Positions 37,901 to 51,000 of a stretch of DNA of 64,000 nt are shown one piece after another. The stretch spans positions 6,675,770 through 6,739,769 of the forward strand of contig OZ025215.1 in the NCBI GenBank assembly GCA_964019055.1, written 5' to 3'. Made by a program: the position numbers and the translations under genes. This DNA is from Anthopleura xanthogrammica. Taxonomy: Eukaryota; Cnidaria; Anthozoa; Actiniaria; Actiniidae. The notes under the pieces are model-generated. The model searched no databases. It worked only from the letters and a program-made list of their open reading frames with translations, and had not been told where the DNA came from. Every line of letters starts with the position of its first letter. Position 1 is the first letter of the stretch.

Positions 37901-40900
37901 TCACCATGCCACAATTCGAGTCTCAAACTGTCATCCAAAAGGAAGTCATCGAGACCAAGAAATTAGATCGCACCCGCTTTGAGCGCAAAGAGCCTGAAGA
38001 CGAGGAAACCAAAAAGAAAGAGCCTGTCCAACGAAGAAAACTTCAGACTGAATTCATCAAAGCCTATGAAGAACCCGAGCCTCTACAATCGGTGCCAAGA
38101 GAAGCTCCCAAACCCAAGAAACTCACCATGCCACAATTCGAGTCTCAAACTGTCATCCAAAAGGAAGTCATCGAGACCAAGAAATTAGATCGCACCCGCT
38201 TTGAGCGCAAAGAGCCTGAAGAAGAGGAACCCAAAAAGAAAGAGTCCGTCCAACGAAGAAAGCTTCAGACTGAATTCATCAAAGCCTATGAAGAACCCGA
38301 GCCTCTACAATCGGTGCCAAGAGAAGCTCCCAAACCCAAGAAACTCACCATCCCACAATTCCAGTCTCAAACTGTCATCCAAAAGGAAGTCATCGAGACC
38401 AAGAAATTAGATCGCACCTGCTTTGAGCGCAAAGAGCCTGAAGAAGAGGAACCCAAAAAGAAAGAGCCCGTCCAACGAAGAAAACTTCAGACTGAATTCA
38501 TCAAAGCCTATGAAGAACCCGAGCCTCTACAATCGGTGCCAAGAGAAGCTTTCAAACCCAAGAAACTCACCATGCCACAATTCGAGTCTCAAACTGTCAT
38601 CCAAAAGGAAGTCATCGAGACCAAGAAATTAGATCGCACCCGCTTTGAGCGCAAAGAGCCTGAAGAAGAGGAACCCAAAAAGAAAGAGCCCGTCCAACGA
38701 AGAAAACTTCAGACTGAATTCATCAAAGCCTATGAAGAACCCGAGCCTCTACAATCGGTGCCAAGAGAAGCTCCCAAACCCAAGAAACTCACCATGCCAC
38801 AATTCGAGTCTCAAACTGTCATCCAAAAGGAAGTCATCGAGACCAAGAAATTAGATCGCACCCGCTTTGAGCGCAAAGAGCCTGAAGACGAGGAACCCAA
38901 AAAGAAAGAGCCCGTCCAACGAAGAAAGCTTCAGACTGAATTCATCAAAGCCTATGAAGAACCCGAGCCTCTACAATCGGTGCCAAGAGAAGCTCCCAAA
39001 CCCAAGAAACTCACCATCCCACAATTCGAGTCTCAAACTGTCATCCAAAAGGAAGTCATCGAGACCAAGAAATTAGATCGCACCCGCTTTGAGCGCAAAG
39101 AGCCTGAAGAAGAGGAACCCAAAAAGAAAGAGCCCGTCCAACGAAGAAAACTTCAGACTGAATTCATCAAAGCCTATGAAGAACCCGAGCCTCTACAATC
39201 GGTGCCCAGAGAAGCTCCCAAACCCAAGAAACTCACCATGCCACAATTCGAGTCTCAAACTGTCATCCAAAAGGAAGTCATCGAGACCAAGAAATTAGAT
39301 CGCACCCGCTTTGAGCGCAAAGAGCCTGAAGAAGAGGAACCCAAAAAGAAAGAGCCCGTCCAACGAAGAAAACTTCAGACTGAATTCATCAAAGCCTATG
39401 AAGAACCCGAGCCTCTACAATCGGTGCCCAGAGAAGCTCCCAAACCCAAGAAACTCACCATGCCACAATTCGAGTCTCAAACTGTCATCCAAAAGGAAGT
39501 CATCGAGACCAAGAAATTAGATCGCACCCGCTTTGAGCGCAAAGAGCCTGAAGACGAGGAACCCAAAAAGAAAGAGCCCGTCCAACGAAGAAAACTTCAG
39601 ACTGAATTCATCAAAGCCTATGAAGAACCCGAGCCTCTACAATCGGTGCCAAGAGAAGCTCCCAAACCCAAGAAACTCACCATGCCACAATTCGAGTCTC
39701 AAACTGTCATCCAAAAGGAAGTCATCGAGACCAAGAAATTAGATCGCACCCGCTTTGAGCGCAAAGAGCCTGAAGAAGAGGAACTCAAAAAGAAAGAGCC
39801 CGTCCAACGAAGAAAACTTCAGACTGAATTCATCAAAGCCTATGAAGAACCCGAGCCTCTACAATCGGTGCCCAGAGAAGCTCCCAAACCCAAGAAACTC
39901 ACCATGCCACAATTCGAGTCTCAAACTGTCATCCAAAAGGAAGTCATCGAGACCAAGAAATTAGATCGCACCCGCTTTGAGCGCAAAGAGCCTGAAGAAG
40001 AGGAACCCAAAAAGAAAGAGCCCGTCCAACGAAGAAAACTTCAGACTGAATTCATCAAAGCCTATGAAGAACCCGAGCCTCTACAATCGGTGCCAAGAGA
40101 AGCTCCCAAACCCAAGAAACTCACCATGCCACAATTCGAGTCTCAAACTGTCATCCAAAAGGAAGTCATCGAGACCAAGAAATTAGATCGCACCCGCTTT
40201 GAGCGCAAAGAGCCTGAAGAAGAGGAACCCAAAAAGAAAGAGCCCGTCCAACGAAGAAAACTTCAGACTGAATTCCTCAAAGCCTATGAAGAACCCGAGC
40301 CTCTACAATCGGTGCCAAGAGAAGCTCCCAAACCCAAGAAACTCACCATGCCACAATTCCAGTCTCAAACTGTCATCCAAAAGGAAGTCATCGAGACCAA
40401 GAAATTAGATCGCACCTGCTTTGAGCGAAAAGAGCCTGAAGAAGAGGAACCCAAAAAGAAAGAGCCCGTCCAACGAAGAAAACTTCAGACTGAATTCATC
40501 AAAGCCTATGAAGAACCCGAGCCTCTACAATCGGTTCCCAGAGAAGCTTTCAAACCCAAGAAACTCACCATGCCACAATTCGAGTCTCAAACTGTCATCC
40601 AAAAGGAAGTCATCGAGACCAAGAAATTAGATCGCACCCGCTTTGAGCGCAAAGAGCCTGAAGACGAGGAACCCAAAAAGAAAGAGCCCGTCCAACGAAG
40701 AAAACTTCAGACTGAATTCATCAAAGCCTATGAAGAACCCGAGCCTCTACAATCGGTGCCCAGAGAAGCTCCCAAACCCAAGAAACTCACCATGCCACAA
40801 TTCGAGTCTCAAACTGTCATCCAAAAGGAAGTCATCGAGACCAAGAAATTAGATCGCACCCGCTTTGAGCGCAAAGAGCCTGAAGACGAGGAACCCAAAA

Positions 40901-43900
40901 AGAAAGAGCCCGTCCAACGAAGAAAGCTTCAGACTGAATTCATCAAAGCCTATGAAGAACCCGAGCCTCTACAATCGGTGCCAAGAGAAGCTCCCAAACC
41001 CAAGAAACTCACCATGCCACAATTCGAGTCTCAAACTGTCATCCAAAAGGAAGTCATCGAGACCAAGAAATTAGATCGCACCCGCTTTGAGCGCAAAGAG
41101 CCTGAAGAAGAGGAACCCAAAAAGAAAGAGCCCGTCCAACGAAGAAAACTTCAGACTGAATTCATCAAAACCTATGAAGAACCCGAGCCTCTACAATCGG
41201 TGCCCAGAGAAGCTCCCAAACCCAAGAAACTCACCATGCCACAATTCGAGTCTCAAACTGTCATCCAAAAGGAAGTCATCGAGACCAAGAAATTAGATCG
41301 CACCCGCTTTGAGCGCAAAGAGCCTGAAGACGAGGAACCCAAAAAGAAAGAGCCCGTCCAACGAAGAAAACTTCAGACTGAATTCATCAAAGCCTATGAA
41401 GAACCCGAGCCTCTACAATCGGTGCCCAGAGAAGCTCCCAAACCCAAGAAACTCACCATGCCACAATTCGAGTCTCAAACTGTCATCCAAAAGGAATTTA
41501 TCGAGACCAAGAAATTAGATCGCAGCCGCTTTGAGCGCAAAGAGCCTGAAGACGAGGAACCCAAAAAGAAAGAGCCCGTCCAACGAAGAAAACTTCAGAC
41601 TGAATTCATCAAAGCCTATGAAGAACCAGAGCCTCTACAATCGGTGCCCAGAGAAGCTCCCAAACCCAAGAAACTCACCATCCCACAATTCGAGTCTCAA
41701 ACTGTCATCCAAAAGGAAGTCATCGAGACCAAGAAATTAGATCGCACCCGCTTTGAGCGCAAAGAGCCTGAAGAAGAGGAACCCAAAAAGAAAGAGCCCG
41801 TCCAACGAAGAAAACTTCAGACTGAATTCATCAAAGCCTATGAAGAACCCGAGCCTCTACAATCGGTGCCAAGAGAAGCTCCCAAACCCAAGAAACTCAC
41901 CATGCCACAATTCGAGTCTCAAACTGTCATCCAAAAGGAAGTCATCGAGACCAAGAAATTAGATCGCACCCGCTTTGAGCGCAAAGAGCCTGAAGAAGAG
42001 GAACCCAAAAAGAAAGAGCCCGTCCAACGAAGAAAGCTTCAGACTGAATTCATCAAAGCCTATGAAGAACCCGAGCCTCTACAATCGGTGCCAAGAGAAG
42101 CTCCCAAACCCAAGAAACTCACCATGCCACAATTCGAATCTCAAACTGTCATCCAAAAGGAAGTCATCGAGACCAAGAAATTAGATCGCACCCGCTTTGA
42201 GCGCAAAGAGCCTGAAGAAGAGGAACCCAAAAAGAAAGAGCCCGTCCTACGAAGAAAACTTCAGACTGAATTCATCAAAGCCTATGAAGAACCCGAGCCT
42301 CTACAATCGGTGCCCAGAGAAGCTCCCAAACCCAAGAAACTCACCATGCCACAATTCGAGTCTCAAACTGTCATCCAAAAGGAAGTCATCGAGACCAAGA
42401 AATTAGATCGCACCCGCTTTGAGCGCAAAGAGCCTGAAGACGAGGAACCCAAAAAGAAAGAGCCCGTCCAACGAAAAAAACTTCAGACTGAATTCATCAA
42501 AGCCTATGAAGAACCCGAGCGTCTACAATCGGTGCCCAGAGAAGCTCCCAAACCCAAGAAACTCACCATGCCACAATTCGAGTCTCAAACTGTCATCCAA
42601 AAGGAAGTCATCGAGACCAAGAAATTAGATCGCACCCGCTTTGAGCGCAAAGAGCCTGAAGACGAGGAACCCAAAAAGAAAGAGCCCGTCCAACGAAGAA
42701 AACTTCAGACTGAATTCATCAAAGCTTATGAAGAACCCGAGCCTCTACAATCGGTGCCCAGAGAAGCTCCCAAACCCAAGAAACTCACCATGCCACAATT
42801 CGAGTCTCAAACTGTCATCCAAAAGGAAGTCATCGAGACCAAGAAATTAGATTGCACCCGCTTTGAGCGCAAAGAGCCTGAAGACGAGGAACCCAAAAAG
42901 AAAGAGCCCGTCCAACGAAGAAAACTTCAGACTGAATTCATCAAAGCCTATGAAGAACCCGAGCCTCTACAATCGGTGCCCAGAGAAGCTCCCAAACCCA
43001 AGAAACTCACCATGCCACAATTCGAGTCTCAAACTGTCATCCAAAAGGAAGTCATCGAGACCAAGAAATTAGATCGCACCCGCTTTGAGCGCAAAGAGCC
43101 TGAAGAAGAGGAACCCAAAAAGAAAGAGCCTGTCCAACGAAGAAAGCTTCAGACTGAATTCATCAAAGCCTATGAAGAACCCGAGCCTCTACAATCGGTG
43201 CCCAGAGAAGCTCCCAAACCCAAGAAACTCACCATGCCACAATTCGAGTCTCAAACTGTCATCCAAAAGGAAGTCATCGAGACCAAGAAATTAGATCGCA
43301 CCCGCTTTGAGCGCAAAGAGCCTGAAGACAAGGAACCCAAAAAGAAAGAGCCCGTCCAACGAAGAAAGCTTCAGACTGAATTCATCAAAGCCTATGAAGA
43401 ACCCGAGCCTCTACAATCGGTGCCCAGAGAAGCTCCCAAACCCAAGAAACTCACCATGCCACAATTCGAGTCTCAAACTGTCATCCAAAAGGAAGTCATC
43501 GAGACCAAGAAATTAGATCGCACCCGCTTTGAGCGCAAAGAGCCTGAAGAAGAGGAACCCAAAAAGAAAGAGCCCGTCCAACGAAGAAAGCTTCAGACTG
43601 AATTCATCAAAGCCTATGAAGAACCCGAGCCTCTACAATCGGTGCCAAGAGAAGCTCCCAAACCCAAGAAACTCACCATGCCACAATTCGAATCTCAAAC
43701 TGTCATCCAAAAGGAAGTCATCGAGACCAAGAAATTAGATCGCACCCGCTTTGAGCGCAAAGAGCCTGAAGAAGAGGAACCCAAAAAGAAAGAGCCCGTC
43801 CTACGAAGAAAACTTCAGACTGAATTCATCAAAGCCTATGAAGAACCCGAGCCTCTACAATCGGTGCCCAGAGAAGCTCCCAAACCCAAGAAACTCACCA

Positions 43901-46900
43901 TGCCACAATTCGAGTCTCAAACTGTCATCCAAAAGGAAGTCATCGAGACCAAGAAATTAGATCGCACCCGCTTTGAGCGCAAAGAGCCTGAAGACGAGGA
44001 ACCCAAAAAGAAAGAGCCCGTCCAACGAAAAAAACTTCAGACTGAATTCATCAAAGCCTATGAAGAACCCGAGCGTCTACAATCGGTGCCCAGAGAAGCT
44101 CCCAAACCCAAGAAACTCACCATGCCACAATTCGAGTCTCAAACTGTCATCCAAAAGGAAGTCATCGAGACCAAGAAATTAGATCGCACCCGCTTTGAGC
44201 GCAAAGAGCCTGAAGACGAGGAACCCAAAAAGAAAGAGCCCGTCCAACGAAGAAAACTTCAGACTGAATTCATCAAAGCTTATGAAGAACCCGAGCCTCT
44301 ACAATCGGTGCCCAGAGAAGCTCCCAAACCCAAGAAACTCACCATGCCACAATTCGAGTCTCAAACTGTCATCCAAAAGGAAGTCATCGAGACCAAGAAA
44401 TTAGATTGCACCCGCTTTGAGCGCAAAGAGCCTGAAGACGAGGAACCCAAAAAGAAAGAGCCCGTCCAACGAAGAAAACTTCAGACTGAATTCATCAAAG
44501 CCTATGAAGAACCCGAGCCTCTACAATCGGTGCCCAGAGAAGCTCCCAAACCCAAGAAACTCACCATGCCACAATTCGAGTCTCAAACTGTCATCCAAAA
44601 GGAAGTCATCGAGACCAAGAAATTAGATCGCACCCGCTTTGAGCGCAAAGAGCCTGAAGAAGAGGAACCCAAAAAGAAAGAGCCTGTCCAACGAAGAAAG
44701 CTTCAGACTGAATTCATCAAAGCCTATGAAGAACCCGAGCCTCTACAATCGGTGCCCAGAGAAGCTCCCAAACCCAAGAAACTCACCATGCCACAATTCG
44801 AGTCTCAAACTGTCATCCAAAAGGAAGTCATCGAGACCAAGAAATTAGATCGCACCCGCTTTGAGCGCAAAGAGCCTGAAGACAAGGAACCCAAAAAGAA
44901 AGAGCCCGTCCAACGAAGAAAGCTTCAGACTGAATTCATCAAAGCCTATGAAGAACCCGAGCCTCTACAATCGGTGCCCAGAGAAGCTCCCAAACCCAAG
45001 AAACTCACCATGCCACAATTCGAGTCTCAAACTGTCATCCAAAAGGAAGTCATCGAGACCAAGAAATTAGATCGCACCCGCTTTGAGCGCAAAGAGACTG
45101 AAGACGAGGAACCCAAAAAGAAAGAGCCTGTCCAACGAAGAAAATTTCAGACTGAATTCATCAAAGCCTATGAAGAACCCGAGCCTCTACAATCGGTGCC
45201 CAGAGAAGCTCCCAAACCCAAGAAACTCACCATGCCACAATTCGAGTCTCAAACTGTCATCCAAAAGGAATTTATCGAGACCAAGAAATTAGATCGCACC
45301 CGCTTTGAGCGCAAAGAGCCTGAAGACGAGGAACCCAAAAAGAAAGAGCCCGTCCAACGAAGAAAACTTCAGACTGAATTCATCAAAGCCTATGAAGAAC
45401 CCGAGCCTCTACAATCGGTGCCAAGAGAAGCTCCCAAACCCAAGAAACTCACCATGCCACAATTCGAGTCTCAAACTGTCATCCAAAAGGAAGTCATCGA
45501 GACCAAGAAATTAGATCGCACCCGCTTTGAGCGCAAAGAGCCTGAAGACGAGGAACCCAAAAAGAAAGAGCCCGTCCAACGAAGAAAACTTCAGACTGAA
45601 TTCATCAAAGCCTATGAAGAACCCGAGCCTCTACAATCGGTGCCCAGAGAAGCTCCCAAACCCAAGAAACTCACCATGCCACAATTCGAGTCTCAAACTG
45701 TCATCCAAAAGGAATTTATCGAGACCAAGAAATTAGATCGCACCCGCTTTGAGCGCAAAGAGCCTGAAGACGAGGAACCCAAAAAGAAAGAGCCCGTCCA
45801 ACGAAGAAAACTTCAGACTGAATTCATCAAAGCCTATGAAGAACCCGAGCCTCTACAATCGGTGCCAAGAGAAGCTCCCAAACCCAAGAAACTCACCATG
45901 CCACAATTCGAGTCTCAAACTGTCATCCAAAAGGAAGTCATCGAGACCAAGAAATTAGATCGCACCCGCTTTGAGCGCAAAGAGCCTGAAGACGAGGAAC
46001 CCAAAAAGAAAGAGCCCGTCCAACGAAGAAAACTTCAGACTGAATTCATCAAAGCCTATGAAGAACCCGAGCCTCTACAATCGGTGCCCAGAGAAGCTCC
46101 CAAACCCAAGAAACTCACCATGCCACAATTCGAGTCTCAAACTGTCATCCAAAAGGAAGTCATCGAGACCAAGAAATTAGATCGCACCCGCTTTGAGCGC
46201 AAAGAGCCTCAAGAAGAGGAACCCAAAAAGAAAGAGCCTGTCCAACGAAGAAAGCTTCAGACTGAATTCATCAAAGCCTATGAAGAACCCGAGCCTCTAC
46301 AATCGGTGCCCAGAGAAGCTCCCAAACCCAAGAAACTCACCATGCCACAATTCGAGTCTCAAACTGTCATCCAAAAGGAAGTCATCGAGACCAAGAAATT
46401 AGATCGCACCCGCTTTGAGCGCAAAGAGCCTGAAGACAAGGAACCCAAAAAGAAAGAGCCCGTCCAACGAAGAAAGCTTCAGACTGAATTCATCAAAGCC
46501 TATGAAGAACCCGAGCCTCTACAATCGGTGCCCAGAGAAGCTCCCAAACCCAAGAAACTCACCATGCCACAATTCGAGTCTCAAACTGTCATCCAAAAGG
46601 AATTCATCGAGACCAAGAAATTAGATCGCACCCGCTTTGAGCGCAAAGAGCCTGAAGACGAGGAACCCAAAAAGAAAGAGCCTGTCCAACGAAGAAAACT
46701 TCAGACTGAATTCATCAAAGCCTATGAAGAACCCGAGCCTCTACAATCGGTGCCCAGAGAAGCTCCCAAACCCAAGAAACTCACCATGCCACAATTCGAG
46801 TCTCAAACTGTCATCCAAAAGGAATTTATCGAGACCAAGAAATTAGATCGCACCCGCTTTGAGCGCAAAGAGCCTGAAGACGAGGAACCCAAAAAGAAAG

Positions 46901-48047
46901 AGCCCGTCCAACGAAGAAAACTTCAGACTGAATTCATCAAAGCCTATGAAGAACCCGAGCCTCTACAATCGGTGCCAAGAGGAGCTCCCAAACCCAAGAA
47001 ACTCACCATGCCACAATTCGAGTCTCAAACTGTCATCCAAAAGGAAGTCATCGAGACCAAGAAATTAGATCGCACCCGCTTTGAGCGCAAAGAGCCTGAA
47101 GACGAGGAACCCAAAAAGAAAGAGCCCGTCCAACGAAGAAAACTTCAGACTGAATTTGTAAAGGAAAAGCAGGCGGATGGAAGTGAGCCAAATGATAAAC
47201 GTGCTGAACCAAAGAAGATTGTTATTCCAGAATTTGGATCTCAAAGTGTTATTAAGAAAAATATAGTGGATACGAAAAAACTAGACCGCAGCCGGTTTGA
47301 AATAAGAGAGCCTGAGAAGGAGGAGCCTGTAAGGGAGCGATATCAACCTAAGAAGCTTATTGTTCCAGAATTTGGATCTCAAACTGTTGTTAAGAAAGAT
47401 GTAATCGATACAAAAAAACTAGACCGCAGCCGGTTTGAAATAAAAGAGCCTGAGAAGGAGGAGCCTGAAAGTGATCGATATCAACCTAAGAAGCTTAGTA
47501 TTCCAGAATTTGGATCCCAAACGGTTATTAAGAAAGGTATAATCGATACGAAAAAACTAGACCGCAGCCGGTTTGTAATAAAAGAACCTGAGAAAGAGGA
47601 GCCTGAAAGTGAGCGTACTCAACCTAAGAAGCTTAATATTCCACAATTTGGATCTCACACCGTCGTGAAGAAGGAGGTTATAGAGACTAGAAAGCTAGAT
47701 CGTAGCTTTTATGGTGGATCACAGCCTAAAGAGGAGCCCAAGGAGAGGGAACCTTTTATACCTAGAAAGTTACGAAGTGAATTCGTGAAGGCGTCGAATG
47801 AGCCGGAGGATCAGGAACCTAAACGAAGTGAGAAGACGGAACCAAGAAAGTTGATTATCCCACAGTTTGGATCGAAAACTGTTGCTAAAGAGAATTTTGA
47901 AGCAAAAAAATTGGATCGAATCGTTAAGGAGGAACAGCCAACAACTCAGTCTGTTGACGTTGATGTGAATGTATACAAGTCACATAAGGTGGAAATAAGG
48001 AAAAATAAGCGAACTGATGATGTGAGAAAGGATCTGGAAATAAGAGG
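25978..48047 (+). CDS. Gene 2, giant exon 2
   Basis: A 22,070-base coding exon (7356 codons plus two bases, phase 2). Unspliced, the frame would stop at 48082-48084 with the same tail (GYVVFSSKILQC) as unspliced gene 1. The donor is AGAGG|GTATGT. The first 330 bases differ from gene 1 at about one base, but similarity then becomes patchy. Confidence 0.87.
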
Positions 48048-51000
48048 GTATGTAGTGTTTTCATCGAAAATCTTACAATGTTAAGTTGTTGGAGTTTTCA
48101 AACTAGAAAGCCTTTTTTAAATTATCTTTTTCCCTTTTCAGCCCTAGCGGATTGAAATTCCATCAGCCAAGTGAAAGAACGACACAGGTACCATTTGTTA
48201 TTATAATATCTACTTATGTTTTATTTATTATAAATTATTCTAATAAAGAATAATTTTAATTTTAGAGCAAATCATTTGCAAAAGTCAACGGTAATGTAAA
48301 GAATGTGCAAGTTGTATGATACCAATGTTTTAAAATCCCATGGACTTTTAATGATGTCGTTGAATAGCTGACTTATAAACGAGGCTAAGCCTGTGCAAAT
48401 GAGTCTGTGGTTTTGAAAAATCAGCGGTTTACATCTAATGCGAAAATAGTGTATTAACAGTATCGTAGTCTTACCTTAGCAATACCACTAACTCAGTGCG
48501 TGATGGTTCTTTTTTGGATGTCATATAATGTAATCGTGAGTGACGCCTAAAATAAAACAGAAGAAAAGTGAAACAATTAATGGATTAACAAATCGCAATA
48601 CAAGTCCACGATAAGGTATCGTGGGGGATTTGGACTCCTATACGGGCGACCTAAAATTTTGATATATTATAGATCAAGCGTAATTACGCGTTAAATCCTG
48701 ATTTTTGAGTTGTCGATGGTTAGGATTGCAAAATAGACAATATTTTGAATAGAAAAACATTTCAAAAATCTGAGATCACGTGGTCATTCTTCATAATCTA
48801 AAGTTTCAGTTCGATTTGATGGAATTCGAATGAGCAAGAGCGTTAAGGGGTTTTAAAGAAGTTATTTTTTTCACTCAAAAAATGCGGACTAACTCAATAA
48901 CTTTTCTATGTGGAAAACAGAAAATTTTTAATTGATTTTAGGAAACTACGTTTAATTTATTTACCTTTGAGAAAATGGATACTTTTATATAATAATATTC
49001 AAAAAGCAGCGCGAAAGTATCTTGAAGGAAAGTTCTCGAAGGTATCTTGATACCTTAATGGTCATATATCGCGGAATTCTCTATGGTTCTGTTTTTGAAC
49101 TTCCGTTTCATTTACGTTCGCATACGTACGCCCCAACTTAACCAAATATTTTCTGATAGAAGGGACCGAGAACTGAGGAAAGTCCACTGAGGGATGACAC
49201 TTCTTACTTCGTCGCGGAGGATTTTTAAATTATCATGACTATAAGATTTAGTGAAAAAGCCCCTTTAGAATAATATTTTTTTAAATGTTTAATTGGTGCA
49301 ATAGCCTCCTTTTTTAATTTACTAAGAAAAAAAATTCATAACAAATAATCTTAATGCCTTTTTTGTTATTACTTCAGTTTTCAAAGATAAAAGTAGACAG
49401 CCCTGTTACACACGATCCAGAAGCAACAGTCATCACAATAGATGGAAGCCCCTCCAAGACAAACCGATGGGGAACCCCAGCTGACCAAACAGTCCAGATT
49501 GCTGATTCAAGGAAGCCAGAAAATGTTGACGTTTCTATAAAAGTGAAAAAAGAAAACACTTATCACACCACAAGCGAAGAAAAACATGAAAACGTTACAG
49601 TTATCAAACAATCTACTAGGACTGTGAGACAACAAAGCCACGAGAGTGTAGAAAGATCCTACAATCAAAGATTAGTTACGGATTCCACCACAAAGAAGCC
49701 TAAGGCATATATTCGTGATTCTAAGATAACGCAATCCATGGATCAAGTTACCATGTCATCTCCACGACCAGATTCTCATGAAGAAACATACAAAGGGAAA
49801 AAAGTAATTACTGTAGGAAAGCAAAAACTACTTCAAATGGATAACGCTGGAACAGCTTTTGTAAATTTAAACATTCACCGTGGGCGAAAAGAAGACCAAC
49901 ACAAACCATGGAAAAGTTCCAGTGAACCTCAAAAAAGTCGTCAGTTTCCCGACCAGGTCGACGGAACTGCTAATGTGGATGTCAGTTTCCAACACGATGT
50001 TAAACGTCAGCCAGGTAGCAAAACAAGGAAGTGGACAGTAGAGCAAGGTCATAGCAAATTTCCGAAAGGTACTGAAAAAAGAGACCAGGGAACTGCTTAT
50101 GTCGATGTTAACGTGATAGACCAACGAAGGCCCAAACAAGAAACCCAGAAAGGATTCAAATGGACTGTCCAAAACTCTGGAGATCAAAGGGACAGCAACA
50201 ATAATAGAACCATAACTACCACCCAACAAGATCAAGGAATTGCAATCGTTGATGTCAACGTTCAACATGAACGTCAGCCCCAGCAAGGATCTCAGAAAGG
50301 CTTCAAGTGGAACGTCCAAAACTCTGGAGATCAAAGAGATAGTAGGACCTCTAGAACTACGACTACCACCCAACAAGGTCAAGGAATGGCAATCGTTGAT
50401 GTCAACGTTCAACATGAACGTCAGCCCCAACAAAGATCTCAGAAAGGCTTCAAGTGGAACGTCCAAAACTCTGGAGATCAAAGAGATAGTAGGACCTCTA
50501 GAACTACGGCTACCACCCAACAAGATCAAGGAATGGCAATCGTTGATGTCAACGTTCAACATGAACGTCAGCCCCAACAAAGATCTCAGAAAGGCGTCAA
50601 GTGGAACGTTCAAAACTCTGGAGATCAAAGAGATAGTAGGACCTCTAGAACTACGACTACCACCCAACAAGATCAAGGAATGGCAATCATTGATGTCAAC
50701 GTTCAACATGAACGTCAGCCCCAACAAGGATCTCAGAAAGGCGTCAAGTGGAATCTCAAAAACTCTGGAGATCAAAGAGATAGTAGGACCACTAGAACTA
50801 CGATTACCAACCAACAAGATCAAGGAATTGCAATCGTTGATGTCAACGTTCAACATGAGCATCAGCCCCAGCAAGGTTCTCAAAAAGGCTTCAAATGGAC
50901 TGTCCAAAACTCTGAAAGTCAAAGAGATAGTAGGACCACTAGAACTACGACTACCACTCAACAAAATCATGGAGCCGCCATCTTTGATTTCAATGTTCCA

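Larger units (their letters stand above)
28348..47160 (+). repeat. Gene 2 coding array: about 85 units of 222 bp (74 residues)
   Basis: P(K/N)KL codons recur at 28348 + 222n up to 46996 (n=84) with no phase slip. The unit lacks one residue relative to gene 1 (REAPKPKKL instead of REEPQKPKKL). The first 25 units have VKPRKLQTDF and mostly KEFIE. From 34030 on they have VQRRKLQTEF and mostly KEVIE. Blocks of 5 and 7 units are duplicated inside the array. Confidence 0.96.

Noticed and set aside
28433..47068. About 84 plus-strand open frames of 69 codons, one per 222 bases
   Set aside because: They are the same off-frame of the gene 2 repeat, cut by a stop in each unit. Their regularity follows from the 222-bp period.
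28348..47160. CRISPR array or satellite DNA
   Set aside because: Units are contiguous, coding and frame-preserving, with no alternating spacers. Codon-level structure and flanking coding exons show a protein array.
259..48047. Titin or another named muscle giant
   Set aside because: Only the E/K/P/V-rich composition is similar. No Ig, FN3 or kinase domain and no alignable titin sequence is visible.
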